A stretch of DNA of 64,000 nucleotides from the NCBI RefSeq assembly GCF_003610785.1, contig NZ_RAQQ01000006.1, positions 1-64,000 on the forward strand, read 5' to 3'. The DNA is from Micromonospora globbae. GTDB taxonomy: Bacteria; Actinomycetota; Actinomycetes; Mycobacteriales; Micromonosporaceae. The notes under the pieces are model-generated. The model searched no databases. It was not told the origin of the DNA and worked only from the letters and a program-made list of their open reading frames with translations. Numbering within the stretch: position 1 is the stretch's first letter; every line of letters begins with the position of its first letter. The translations under genes were made by a program, and so were the position numbers. Shown here one piece after another: positions 47,450-54,970 of this stretch.

Positions 47450-48337
47450 TCATCCCTTGAGGCTGCCCGTGGTCAGGCCGGACATGATGTTCCGCTGGAA
47501 GAGCAGGAAGATGACGACGGTCGGGATCGCCGCGATGACCGACGCGGCGACGACGACGTTCATGGGTGTGCCGCCGGAGAAGGCGTAGATGCCGACGCTG
47601 ACCGTCCGGGTCTCGGGCGACGGCATGACCAGCTTCGGCCACAGGAAGTCCTTCCACACCGCCGTCACCGCGAAGATCGAGACGACGCCGAGGATGGGGC
47701 GCGACATCGGCAGGATGATCGACCACAGCGTGCGCAGCGGTGTCGCCCCGTCCACGACGGCGGCCGCCATGAGGTCCTCCGGGATCGAGTCGAAGAACCG
47801 CTTCAGCAGGAAGATGTTGAACGCGTTCGCGACGAGGGGCAGCCAGATGGCGAACGGCGAGTCGAGCAGGTTGAGGTGCAGGATCGGCAGGTCGATGACC
47901 GTGACGTACTGCGGGACGATGAGGACCATCGCGGGGATCATCAGCGTGGCCAGCATCAGACCGAGGATCGCGTTGCCGAACACCGGCCGCAGCTTCGACA
48001 GCGAGTACGCCGCCGCCGTGTCGAGGACGAGCTGGAAGAACAACGCGCCGGCCGCGTAGTAGAAGGTGTTGAAGAGCAGCTTGGCCAGGTCGAGGTTGTT
48101 CCACGCGTCGACGTAGTTCTGCGGCTGGGGATCCCGCGGGAACAGCGACGGCGGGGTCTGGGCGATCTCCTGGCCGGACTTGAGCGCGCCGGTGACCATC
48201 CAGTAGAGCGGCCCGAGGAACACGAGCGTGAACACCACGACGACGACGGTGAGCAGCGTCCAGTAGACGACCTTGCCGCGTCCCCGCCGGAGCTGGGCGT
48301 GGGAGATGAGGGTCCGGGTCCCGGAGTCGTGTGCCAT
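47450..48337 (-). CDS. Carbohydrate ABC transporter permease (MalG type)
   Basis: The protein has 295 residues from ATG 48337, with AGGACGGGCGAG upstream. There are six membrane helices, the first being YWTLLTVVVVVFTLVFLGPL. The EAA loop that contacts the ATPase is AAAVVDGATPLRTLWSIILP. The start lies 12 bases after the MalF-type gene's stop. It forms the inner-membrane channel with that gene's product. No ATPase gene is in the locus, so a shared MsiK-like ATPase is expected, as is common for actinomycete sugar transporters. Confidence 0.93.
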   Translation of the reverse strand: MAHDSGTRTLISHAQLRRGRGKVVYWTLLTVVVVVFTLVFLGPLYWMVTGALKSGQEIAQTPPSLFPRDPQPQNYVDAWNNLDLAKLLFNTFYYAAGALFFQLVLDTAAAYSLSKLRPVFGNAILGLMLATLMIPAMVLIVPQYVTVIDLPILHLNLLDSPFAIWLPLVANAFNIFLLKRFFDSIPEDLMAAAVVDGATPLRTLWSIILPMSRPILGVVSIFAVTAVWKDFLWPKLVMPSPETRTVSVGIYAFSGGTPMNVVVAASVIAAIPTVVIFLLFQRNIMSGLTTGSLKG

Positions 48338-48349
48338 TGCTCGCCCGTC

Positions 48350-49303
48350 CTAGTCCTGTTTCGAGGTCAGCCGCGCGTAGACGGCGGAGAACCCGGCGAG
48401 CACCACGAGCATGATCACGCCGAGCGCCGCCGCGCCGTTGAGGTCGTTCTGGAAGAACCCGTGCTGGTAGATGAGGTACGCCACCGAGGTGGCGGAGTCC
48501 TCGGCGCCCGCGCCGTTGGCGAGGATCAGCGGTTCGATGAACAGCTGCATCGTGGCGACGATCTGGAGCATCGCCAGGAGCAGGAGGATCAGCCGGGTCT
48601 GCGGGATCGTCACGTTGACGATCCGCCGCCAGATCCCGGCGCCGTCCAGCTCGGCCGCCTCGTACAGCTCGCCGGGGATGTTCTGCAACGCCGCCAGGTA
48701 GATGAGCACCGCGCTGCCCATGTTCATCCAGGTGGACGCGAGCACCATGGCGGGCATCGTCATCCCGGGCGACTGCATCCACTCCGACGTCGGCAGGTGC
48801 AGCGCCGCGAGGACCGCGTTGAACAGGCCCGCCTCGCTCGGGTCGTACGCGTAGTACTTGAAGAGGAACAGCGCCGAGGCCGGCGGCAGCATCACCGGCA
48901 GGTAGACCAGGATCCGCAGGTAGCCCTTGGCGTGCCGGAACTCGTTGAGCAGGATCGCCACGAAGAACGGCACCGCGTAGCCGAGGACGAGCGCCAGCGC
49001 CGTGAAGTAGAGCGTGTTCTTCCAGGCGGTCCAGAAGCTGGGGTCGTCGAGGATGCGGGCGTAGTTGTCCCAGCCCACCCAGGTGGTCTCGCCCCGGCGG
49101 GTGCGCTGGAAGCTCATGACGACGCCGCGGATCATCGGGTACCAGGAGAAGACCGCGAAGCAGAGCACCGCGCCGATCAGGAACGCGTGCCCCGTGAGGT
49201 TGTCCCGTACCTTGCGGCCGAGGCTCGTACGCCGTGGCCCTGCCGCGTACGGCGTGGCGGAGCGACCCGGTCTGGTGGTTCCCGGGACGGTGGTGATCGC
49301 CAA
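48350..49303 (-). CDS. Carbohydrate ABC transporter permease (MalF type), TTG start
   Basis: The protein has 317 residues. I place the start at TTG 49303 because AGGAG lies 5 bases before it and no ATG/GTG in frame has a ribosome site; an ATG at 49375 would begin inside the upstream hairpin. The N-terminal 45 residues are polar (TTRPGRSATPYAAGPRRTSL). Six helices follow, starting HAFLIGAVLCFAVFSWYPMI. The EAA loop is EAAELDGAGIWRRIVNVTIP. The hairpin at 49347-49378 lies between it and the binding-protein gene, so it is probably translated from a partly terminated transcript. Confidence 0.9.
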   Translation of the reverse strand: MAITTVPGTTRPGRSATPYAAGPRRTSLGRKVRDNLTGHAFLIGAVLCFAVFSWYPMIRGVVMSFQRTRRGETTWVGWDNYARILDDPSFWTAWKNTLYFTALALVLGYAVPFFVAILLNEFRHAKGYLRILVYLPVMLPPASALFLFKYYAYDPSEAGLFNAVLAALHLPTSEWMQSPGMTMPAMVLASTWMNMGSAVLIYLAALQNIPGELYEAAELDGAGIWRRIVNVTIPQTRLILLLLAMLQIVATMQLFIEPLILANGAGAEDSATSVAYLIYQHGFFQNDLNGAAALGVIMLVVLAGFSAVYARLTSKQD

Positions 49304-49346
49304 GGCAACTCCTGCGGAAGTCGGTGACCGGACGGGTGCGGGGGAC

Positions 49347-49378
49347 GCCGTGGGGGCCGGGGCGCCGGCCCCCACGGC
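49347..49378 (-). terminator. Attenuating hairpin between the binding-protein and permease genes
   Basis: The perfect 14-bp arms GCCGTGGGGGCCGG and CCGGCCCCCACGGC flank a 4-base loop, 6 bases after the stop at 49385. In sugar ABC operons such a hairpin gives more binding protein than permease. Confidence 0.85.
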
Positions 49379-49384
49379 ACCGGG

Positions 49385-50764
49385 TCAGCCCTCGGCGGCG
49401 AGGAGCTGGTTGACCTTGCCTTCGGCGGTCTTGAGGAGTTCGTCGATGTTGGCGTTCGGGTTGGTGAGCACGCCGGACATCGCCGCGTCCAGCACCGCGT
49501 AGATGGCCTGCGCGTTGCGCGGCTCACCCTTGATCGGCACGGGCGTCGCCTCAAAGGCGGTGAAGTTCTCCACCGGCAGGTTGGCGTTCGCCTTGCGGAG
49601 CTCCACCTCCTGCTTCTGCGCGTCGCTGCCCACGGAGAACAGCGTCGGCTGCGGGAGACCGACCGGCTGGTTCTGCGGCTTGGCCCGGACGTAGTCGAAC
49701 TGGCCCTTGCCGGGCGTCAACTTCTCGTACGCCAGCCACTTCAGACCGGCCTCGACCTGCTCCTTGGACAGGCCCTTCTTGAAGAAGTAGCCCTCGCCAC
49801 CGCCGAGGGTTCCCTTCGCCGGGCCGTCCTGGCCGGGCATCGGGGCCATCGCCCAGTCCTGGTACTTGCCCTGGAACTGCGTGACGATCGCGGTCGTGGC
49901 GTCGGGCGCGCCGATGAACATGCCGACCTTGCCGGCGGCCGCGTTGGTCAGCAGGTCGGCCCACTGCAGCAGCTGGCGGCTGCCCATGCTGTTGTCGCCG
50001 TACCGCATGTCCTTGAGGTTCTGGAGGACCTGCCGGCCCATCGCGTTGTTGAAGTCGGCCTTCTTGCCGTCCTCGGTCAGCACCTGGCCGCCCTGGGAGT
50101 AGAGCAGCGCCGTGAAGTGCCACCCGCCGGTGTTGCCGGCGCTGTACTCGGCGTACCCCGCGATGCCGTTGCCGAGGGCCGAGATCTTCTTGGCGGCCTC
50201 CCGGACCTCCGGCCACGTCTTGGGCGGGTTGTTCGGGTCGAGCCCGGCCTGCTGGAACAGGGTCTTGTTGTAGAGCAGGCCCATCGAGTAGTTCTTCGTC
50301 GGGACGGCGTAGAGCTTGCCGTCCTCGGTGAAGACCTCCTTGAGCGCCGGGTCGACGCTGTCCCAGGTCGGGATCGTCTCCTTGTTGGCGAACTCGGTGA
50401 TGTCCATCGCCTGACCGGAGTCGAGCACCTGCTGGAGATCGGTCATGTACCCGTAGAAGAGGTCGGTCACCGTGCCGCCGGCGAGCCGGGCCGTGAAGTC
50501 CGGCGGGTTGTTGCACTGCTCGCCGACGCTGACGCTCTTGACGACGATGTTCGGGTTCTGTCGCTGGAACTCGGCGACGTCGTCGTTCCAGTTCTGCAAC
50601 AGGTCTTTCTGGGAGCCGACCGGCTGGCAGTCGACGGTGATGGTGACCTTGCCACCTGCGTCGCTCGTCGCGTCATCGCTCTTGGTGGAGCAGGCCGTGA
50701 GGCTGAGCCCCAGGCCGGCCACGAGCGCCAACGCCGCAGTCTTCCGGTACTGCGGTACGGACAT
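49385..50764 (-). CDS. Sugar-binding lipoprotein of an ABC importer
   Basis: The protein has 459 residues from ATG 50764. Lipobox SLTACS ends the signal peptide, so it is anchored outside the membrane. The body is a type 1 extracellular solute-binding protein: EFQRQNPNIVVKSVSV, GTVTDLFYGYMTDLQQVLDS, WDSVDPALKEVFTEDGKLYA, PTKNYSMGLLYNKTLFQQAG, NNPPKTWPEVREAAKKI, YFFKKGLSKEQVEAGLKWLA. It selects the oligosaccharide for the two permeases. As first gene of the operon it sits right behind the promoter at 50900-50928. The ligand is predicted to be an alpha-glucan oligosaccharide from the linked enzymes. Confidence 0.93.
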   Translation of the reverse strand: MSVPQYRKTAALALVAGLGLSLTACSTKSDDATSDAGGKVTITVDCQPVGSQKDLLQNWNDDVAEFQRQNPNIVVKSVSVGEQCNNPPDFTARLAGGTVTDLFYGYMTDLQQVLDSGQAMDITEFANKETIPTWDSVDPALKEVFTEDGKLYAVPTKNYSMGLLYNKTLFQQAGLDPNNPPKTWPEVREAAKKISALGNGIAGYAEYSAGNTGGWHFTALLYSQGGQVLTEDGKKADFNNAMGRQVLQNLKDMRYGDNSMGSRQLLQWADLLTNAAAGKVGMFIGAPDATTAIVTQFQGKYQDWAMAPMPGQDGPAKGTLGGGEGYFFKKGLSKEQVEAGLKWLAYEKLTPGKGQFDYVRAKPQNQPVGLPQPTLFSVGSDAQKQEVELRKANANLPVENFTAFEATPVPIKGEPRNAQAIYAVLDAAMSGVLTNPNANIDELLKTAEGKVNQLLAAEG

Positions 50765-50887
50765 CTGTCCATCCCTTCGGGAACGGGTGTCTCCATGACC
50801 TCGCTGGACCTGCGGTGGACGTCACCGCAGCTGCTGATCTGTATCCGTCATGCGACCTGACCCTCCGTGGCGACACGGCGGCCAGTT

Positions 50888-50928
50888 GTGAGTGGAGTCA
50901 CTGTAACGACGTGGACATGTTCCGGCAA
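50888..50928 (-). promoter_or_regulatory. Promoter of the alpha-glucan operon with candidate operator
   Basis: On the minus strand TTGCCG (50928-50923) and TACAGT (50905-50900) are separated by exactly 17 bases, close to the housekeeping consensus. An imperfect palindrome, GTGAGTGGAGTCAC, lies at 50888-50901 over the -10 and probable start site. That is a suitable place for the LacI repressor encoded just upstream. The operator is weaker than the promoter as a call. Confidence 0.6.
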
Positions 50929-51039
50929 GATGTCGATCCTGTTTTGAAAGGACACGACTGGATCACGAGAGATCCCGACTGTCGCTGGCCGCAGTGGTCG
51001 ATCCGGGAGTTCTGTCCCGCTTGGGGGCACGACGAGAAA

Positions 51040-51070
51040 GGCCGCCGACCGCGGGCAGCGGTCGACGGCC
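51040..51070 (-). terminator. Terminator of the lacI-type gene
   Basis: GGCCGCCGACCGC and GCGGTCGACGGCC pair with a single mismatch around a 5-base loop, 46 bases after the stop at 51117. The regulator gene is thus separated from the operon it probably controls. Confidence 0.8.
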
Positions 51071-51116
51071 GAAGGGAGCGATCAGTCGGTGGGGACGGCG
51101 GTGCGCCGGGCCGGCG

Positions 51117-52118
51117 TCAGCGGCCGGGGGCGGGTGCGGTGGAGCCGCGCACCACCAGCTCGGGCTCGAACAGCAACTCGTCGTGCAGCACGCCGGCACC
51201 CTCGATCTGGGTCACCAGCAGGTCGACGGCGGCCTGGCCCATCGTCTCGATCGGCTGCCGCACCGTCGTCAACGGCGGGTCGGTGCAGGTCATGAACGCC
51301 GAATCGTCGTAGCCCACGACCGACACGTCACCGGGCACCGAGCGGCCGAGCCGGCGCACCGCGCGGATCGCGCCCAGCGCGAGCACGTCGCTGGCACAGA
51401 TCACCCCGGTGACGCCGCGGTCCACGAGCTTCGTGGCCGCCACCCGGGCGCCCTCCATCGAGAAGCTGGACCGCTCGACCCACTCGCTCGGGTCGGCCCA
51501 CCCGGCGATCCGGGCCACCGCAGCGAGCTTGCGTCGTGACGGCACGTGCCCCTCGGGCCCGAGCACCATGCCGATCCGCTCGTGCCCGAGCGACCGCAGG
51601 TGCCCGTACGCCTGCTCGACGGCCACCGCGTCGTCCGTGGAGACCCGGGGAAAGCCCAGCTCGTCCACGCCCGCGTTCACGAGCACCACCGGCAGCCCCC
51701 GCTCGGTCAGCCGCCGGTAGTGGTCGTGCGGCGCGTCGGCCAGCGCGTACGACCCACCCGCGAAGATCACCCCGGACACCTGGTGGTCGAGCAGCATCTC
51801 GACGTAGTCCGCCTCGGAGACGCCACCGATGGTGCGCGCGCACAGGGCCGGGGTGAACCCGCGCTGCGCCAGCGATCCGGTGACCACCTCGGCGAGCGCC
51901 GGGAAGATCGGGTTCTGCAGTTCCGGGAGGACGAGGCCCACCAGCCGGGCCCGCTCACCCCGCAGCTTCGTCGGCCGCTCGTAGCCGAGCACGTCGAGCG
52001 CGGTGAGCACCGCCGCACGGGTCGATTCGGAGACGCCACCGCGACCGTTGAGCACCCGGCTCACGGTGGCCTCGCTGACGCCCGCCTTCCGGGCCACCTC
52101 GGTCAACCGCTTCGTCAC
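51117..52118 (-). CDS. LacI-family repressor of the alpha-glucan locus
   Basis: The protein has 333 residues from GTG 52118. The N-terminal helix-turn-helix and hinge are complete: RLTEVARKAGVSEATVSRVL, NGRGGVSESTRAAVL. A periplasmic-binding-type ligand domain follows (RLVGLVLPELQNPIFPALAE, GVIFAGGSYALAD, GVICASDVLALGAIRAVRRL, VSVVGYDDSAFMTCTDPPLT). Position and direction directly upstream of the binding-protein gene make it the local regulator, released from DNA by an imported sugar. The start codon lies 7 bases after TAGGAT, suggesting a leaderless mRNA. Confidence 0.94.
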   Translation of the reverse strand: MTKRLTEVARKAGVSEATVSRVLNGRGGVSESTRAAVLTALDVLGYERPTKLRGERARLVGLVLPELQNPIFPALAEVVTGSLAQRGFTPALCARTIGGVSEADYVEMLLDHQVSGVIFAGGSYALADAPHDHYRRLTERGLPVVLVNAGVDELGFPRVSTDDAVAVEQAYGHLRSLGHERIGMVLGPEGHVPSRRKLAAVARIAGWADPSEWVERSSFSMEGARVAATKLVDRGVTGVICASDVLALGAIRAVRRLGRSVPGDVSVVGYDDSAFMTCTDPPLTTVRQPIETMGQAAVDLLVTQIEGAGVLHDELLFEPELVVRGSTAPAPGR

Positions 52119-52125
52119 GGCCGCA

Positions 52126-52147
52126 ATCCTATGTCACAACGCTGCAA
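52126..52147 (-). promoter_or_regulatory. Leaderless promoter of the lacI-type gene with a TTGCAGC half-site
   Basis: TAGGAT (52131-52126) ends 7 bases before GTG 52118. Just upstream, TTGCAGCGTTGTGAC carries a half-site like those of actinomycete MalR-type operators (TTGCAGC), placed where a bound repressor would block its own promoter. Confidence 0.45.
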
Positions 52148-52189
52148 GAACCGAACAGCCGCATGCCCTCGCTCGTCAGATCCCGGCAG

Positions 52190-53671
52190 TCAGTGCAGGT
52201 TTCCGAGCGCCGCCTCGATCGCCCGGTGGAAGGTCGGGTACGCGTAGATCATGTGCCGGAGCTGGCTGACCGGCACCGCCCCGTGCACGGCCACCACCAG
52301 CCCGGACAGGACCTCCCCGCCCGCCGGCCCGACCGAGGTCGCCCCGATCAGCACGCCCTGGTCGGCGTCCGCCACCACCTTGATGAAACCCTCGTCGCCC
52401 ACCCGGTGGATCCAGCCCCGGGTCGAGTCGGCGAGCTTGCTGAAGCCCACCTGGACGTTGATCCCCCGGGCGCGCGCCTGCTCCTCGGTCAGACCCACGG
52501 CGCCCACCTCGGGGTCGGTGAAGGTCACCCGCGGCAGGGCCCGGTAGTCGGCACGCGGCACCGTGCCCGCCGACCCGCTCGACCCGCTGGCGCTGAGCGC
52601 GCTCGCCGCACCCATCGCGCCGCCGACCACGCTCGCCGTGCCGCTCGGGTCCGCTCCCGCCCGGGCGTGCCGGGCCCGGTCCAGCAGGTCGGCGATGACG
52701 ATCGCCGCCTGGTACATGGCGACGTGGGTGAACGCGCCCTCGCCGGTCACGTCACCGACCGCCCAGAGCCCGTCGGTGACCTGCATGCGGTCGTCGACCG
52801 GCAGATACCGCTGGCTCGCGTCCACCCCGACGGTGTCCAGCCCCAGCTCGTCCAGGTGCGCGCGGCGGCCGGTGACCACCAGCAGCCGCTCCCCGGTGAA
52901 CTCCACCCCGCCGGCGCCGCGCAGGGTGAACCGCTCGCCGTCGTGGTCGACCCGCTCCGCGCGTACGCCGGTGTGGATCTCCACGCCGTCCGCGCGCAGC
53001 GCGGCGGCGGCCACCTCGGACGCCTCGGGCTCCTCCACGGCGAGCACCCGGTCCATCGCCTCGACGACGGTGACCCGGACGCCGAACCGGGCGAAGACCT
53101 GGGACAACTCCAGGCCGATCGCGCCGCCGCCGAGCACGAGCAGCGACTCCGGCAGTTCCTCGACCTCGATCGCCTCGCGGTTCGTCCAGTACGGCGTGCC
53201 GGCCAGACCGTCGATCGGCGGCACCGCCGGACGCGTACCGGTGCCCAGGACGACGCCGTACCGGGCCTGGAAGACCTGGTCACCGACGCGGACGCGACCG
53301 GGTCCCTCCAGCCGGCCGCTGCCCCGGACGAACCGGCCGCCCCGGCCGGTGAACCGTTCGACGGCCACCCGGTCGTTCCAGGTGTCGGTCGCCTCCTCGC
53401 GGATCCGCTTCGCCACGGGTGCCCAGTCCGGCCGCACCTGCGCGGTGCCCGCCAGCCCGTCGACCCGGCGCGCCTCGGCGAGCGCGTTCGCCGCCCGGAT
53501 CATCATCTTGCTCGGGATGCAGCCCCAGTACGGGCACTCGCCGCCCACCAGGTTCCGCTCGATGCCGACGACGCTCAGGCCGGCCTCGGCGAGCCGCCCG
53601 GCCACCTCCTCGCCCCCGACGCCCAGCCCGACAACGACCACGTCCACCTGCTCCGGCTCAGCCACCCGCAC
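52190..53671 (-). CDS. FAD/NAD(P)-dependent disulfide oxidoreductase with an unusual insert
   Basis: The protein has 493 residues from GTG 53671 (GGGGGA 5 bases upstream). FAD site: VVVVGLGVGGEEVAGRLAEA. Redox pair: GGECPYWGCIPSKMM (CxxxxC). NAD(P) site: LLVLGGGAIGLELSQVF. A second FAD segment is VTDGLWAVGDVTGEGAFTHV. At about residues 325-360, between the NAD domain and the dimer domain, there is a Gly/Ala/Ser insert (VVGGAMGAASALSASGSSGS) not usual in the family. The C-terminal active-site segment reads YAYPTFHRAIEAAL instead of the HxHPTxxE of lipoamide dehydrogenase, so it is not that enzyme. A mercuric-reductase- or transhydrogenase-like role is open. Confidence 0.88.
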   Translation of the reverse strand: MRVAEPEQVDVVVVGLGVGGEEVAGRLAEAGLSVVGIERNLVGGECPYWGCIPSKMMIRAANALAEARRVDGLAGTAQVRPDWAPVAKRIREEATDTWNDRVAVERFTGRGGRFVRGSGRLEGPGRVRVGDQVFQARYGVVLGTGTRPAVPPIDGLAGTPYWTNREAIEVEELPESLLVLGGGAIGLELSQVFARFGVRVTVVEAMDRVLAVEEPEASEVAAAALRADGVEIHTGVRAERVDHDGERFTLRGAGGVEFTGERLLVVTGRRAHLDELGLDTVGVDASQRYLPVDDRMQVTDGLWAVGDVTGEGAFTHVAMYQAAIVIADLLDRARHARAGADPSGTASVVGGAMGAASALSASGSSGSAGTVPRADYRALPRVTFTDPEVGAVGLTEEQARARGINVQVGFSKLADSTRGWIHRVGDEGFIKVVADADQGVLIGATSVGPAGGEVLSGLVVAVHGAVPVSQLRHMIYAYPTFHRAIEAALGNLH

Positions 53672-53742
53672 AGCATCCCCCAGATCCCAACCCCCCACCA
53701 CCACCCCCCACCCCCACCCGCGCCCCCGCCCGTGGCCCCGGT

Positions 53743-53797
53743 GATCATGGAGTTGTCGCCGTCCGGCACGGCGTGTCGCGGCGACAACTCCATGATC
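53743..53797. repeat. Long inverted repeat, probable dispersed palindromic element
   Basis: The arms GATCATGGAGTTGTCGCCG and CGGCGACAACTCCATGATC are perfect over 19 bp around a 17-base loop. They lie next to a C-rich, G-poor tract (about 53680-53740). From memory, GATCATGGAGTTGT palindromes are scattered widely in Micromonospora genomes. It may act as a terminator for neither gene directly, since it lies upstream of both divergent genes. Confidence 0.8.
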
Positions 53798-53842
53798 GAC
53801 GCGCCTGGACCCGAGGGCGGGCGCGGGGGCGGGCACGGGGCC

Positions 53843-53848
53843 TACCGT
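53843..53848 (+). promoter_or_regulatory. -10 element of a leaderless serine-hydrolase transcript
   Basis: TACCGT ends 6 bases before GTG 53855; no ribosome site is visible. Confidence 0.5.
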
Positions 53849-53854
53849 GGCGGG

Positions 53855-54922
53855 GTGCATCACGCTCGGTTCGCCGCTGTCCGCGACCGCTTCCACGACC
53901 TGCTCGCCGAGGGGCGGGAGACCGGTGCCGGGCTCGCCATCTGGTACGACGGCGAGCCCGTGGTCGACATCGTCGGCGGCGAGCGGACTCCAGGACGTCC
54001 GTGGCGAGCCGACACCCTCGTGAACGTCTACTCGGTCGGCAAGCCACTGGCCGCGCTCTGCCTGCTGCTGCTCGTCGACCGCGGGCGGCTGGGCCTGGAC
54101 GACCCGGTCGCCGCGCACTGGCCCGGCTTCCGCGCCCCGGCCACCGTCCGGCAGGTGCTCGACCACACCGCCGGCCTGCCCGCCTTCCCGGTGCCCCGGC
54201 CGGCTGCCGCCGTCGGGGACTGGAACCTGCTCTGCGGAGACCTGGCCGGCGCCGAGCCCGAGTGGGAGCCGGGCAGCGTCGCCGGCGAGCACGCCTGGAC
54301 GTACGGGCACCTGGTGGGTGAGCTGGTCCGGCGCGTCGACGGCCGCCCGGTGGGCCGCTTCCTGGCCGAGGAGATCGCCGGACCCTGGGGGCTGGACCTG
54401 GGCTTCGGCCTGGGTGAGGCGGACCAGCGCCGGTGCGCCGACCTGACGTACGGCGACCCGGGCTGGCCGACCCGGACGGCGAGTGAGCCGGGTTCCCTGC
54501 GCCACCGGGCGGTGACCAACCCCGCGGGCGGCCTGGACCTGGCCGTGCTGAACAGCCCGCTCTGGCGCGGCGCCGAGGTGCCCGCCGTCAACCTGCACGC
54601 CACCGCGACCGGGTTGGCACGCCTCTACGCCGGCCTGCTCGCCGGCGGCACCCTGGACGGCGTCCGCCTGTTCAGCCCCGACCTGGTCGCCGAGGCCACC
54701 CGGGTCCAGTACGACGGCGACGACCTGCTGCTCGGGCGGCGTACCCGGTGGACGCTGGGCATGCAGTGGGAGGACGACGGCAGCTGGGGCATGGGCGGCC
54801 TCGGGGGCAGCTGCGCCTGGGCCGACCCGGTCCGGGGCTACGCCTTCGCGTACGTGACGGCCCGGCTCGCCGACTTCGACCGGGTCGAGACGCTGGTGGA
54901 CGCCCTGCACGACTGCCTCTGA
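53855..54922 (+). CDS. Serine hydrolase of the beta-lactamase/class C esterase family
   Basis: The protein has 355 residues from GTG 53855. The active-site motif is VYSVGKPLAAL (Ser-x-x-Lys). The second-motif region has YGHLVGELVRRVDGRPVGRF, where Tyr is the likely base, and SWGMGGLGGSCAWADP near the end replaces the KTG box. There is no signal peptide, so it is cytoplasmic. Family members are esterases or D-amino acid peptidases. True beta-lactamase action is unlikely. The longer open frame to the left runs opposite the oxidoreductase and is a shadow. Confidence 0.9.
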   Translation: MHHARFAAVRDRFHDLLAEGRETGAGLAIWYDGEPVVDIVGGERTPGRPWRADTLVNVYSVGKPLAALCLLLLVDRGRLGLDDPVAAHWPGFRAPATVRQVLDHTAGLPAFPVPRPAAAVGDWNLLCGDLAGAEPEWEPGSVAGEHAWTYGHLVGELVRRVDGRPVGRFLAEEIAGPWGLDLGFGLGEADQRRCADLTYGDPGWPTRTASEPGSLRHRAVTNPAGGLDLAVLNSPLWRGAEVPAVNLHATATGLARLYAGLLAGGTLDGVRLFSPDLVAEATRVQYDGDDLLLGRRTRWTLGMQWEDDGSWGMGGLGGSCAWADPVRGYAFAYVTARLADFDRVETLVDALHDCL

Positions 54923-54970
54923 CCAGCAGCGCGGGACGCACCGGCACGGCGGGGCACACCGGGTGGCGGC

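Noticed and set aside
52163..53854. Extension of the serine hydrolase frame upstream to 52163
   Set aside because: It runs opposite the oxidoreductase and through the palindromic element; the family start fits GTG 53855.
53855..54922. Antibiotic-resistance beta-lactamase
   Set aside because: No signal peptide and no KTG box; better described as an esterase/peptidase-type serine hydrolase.
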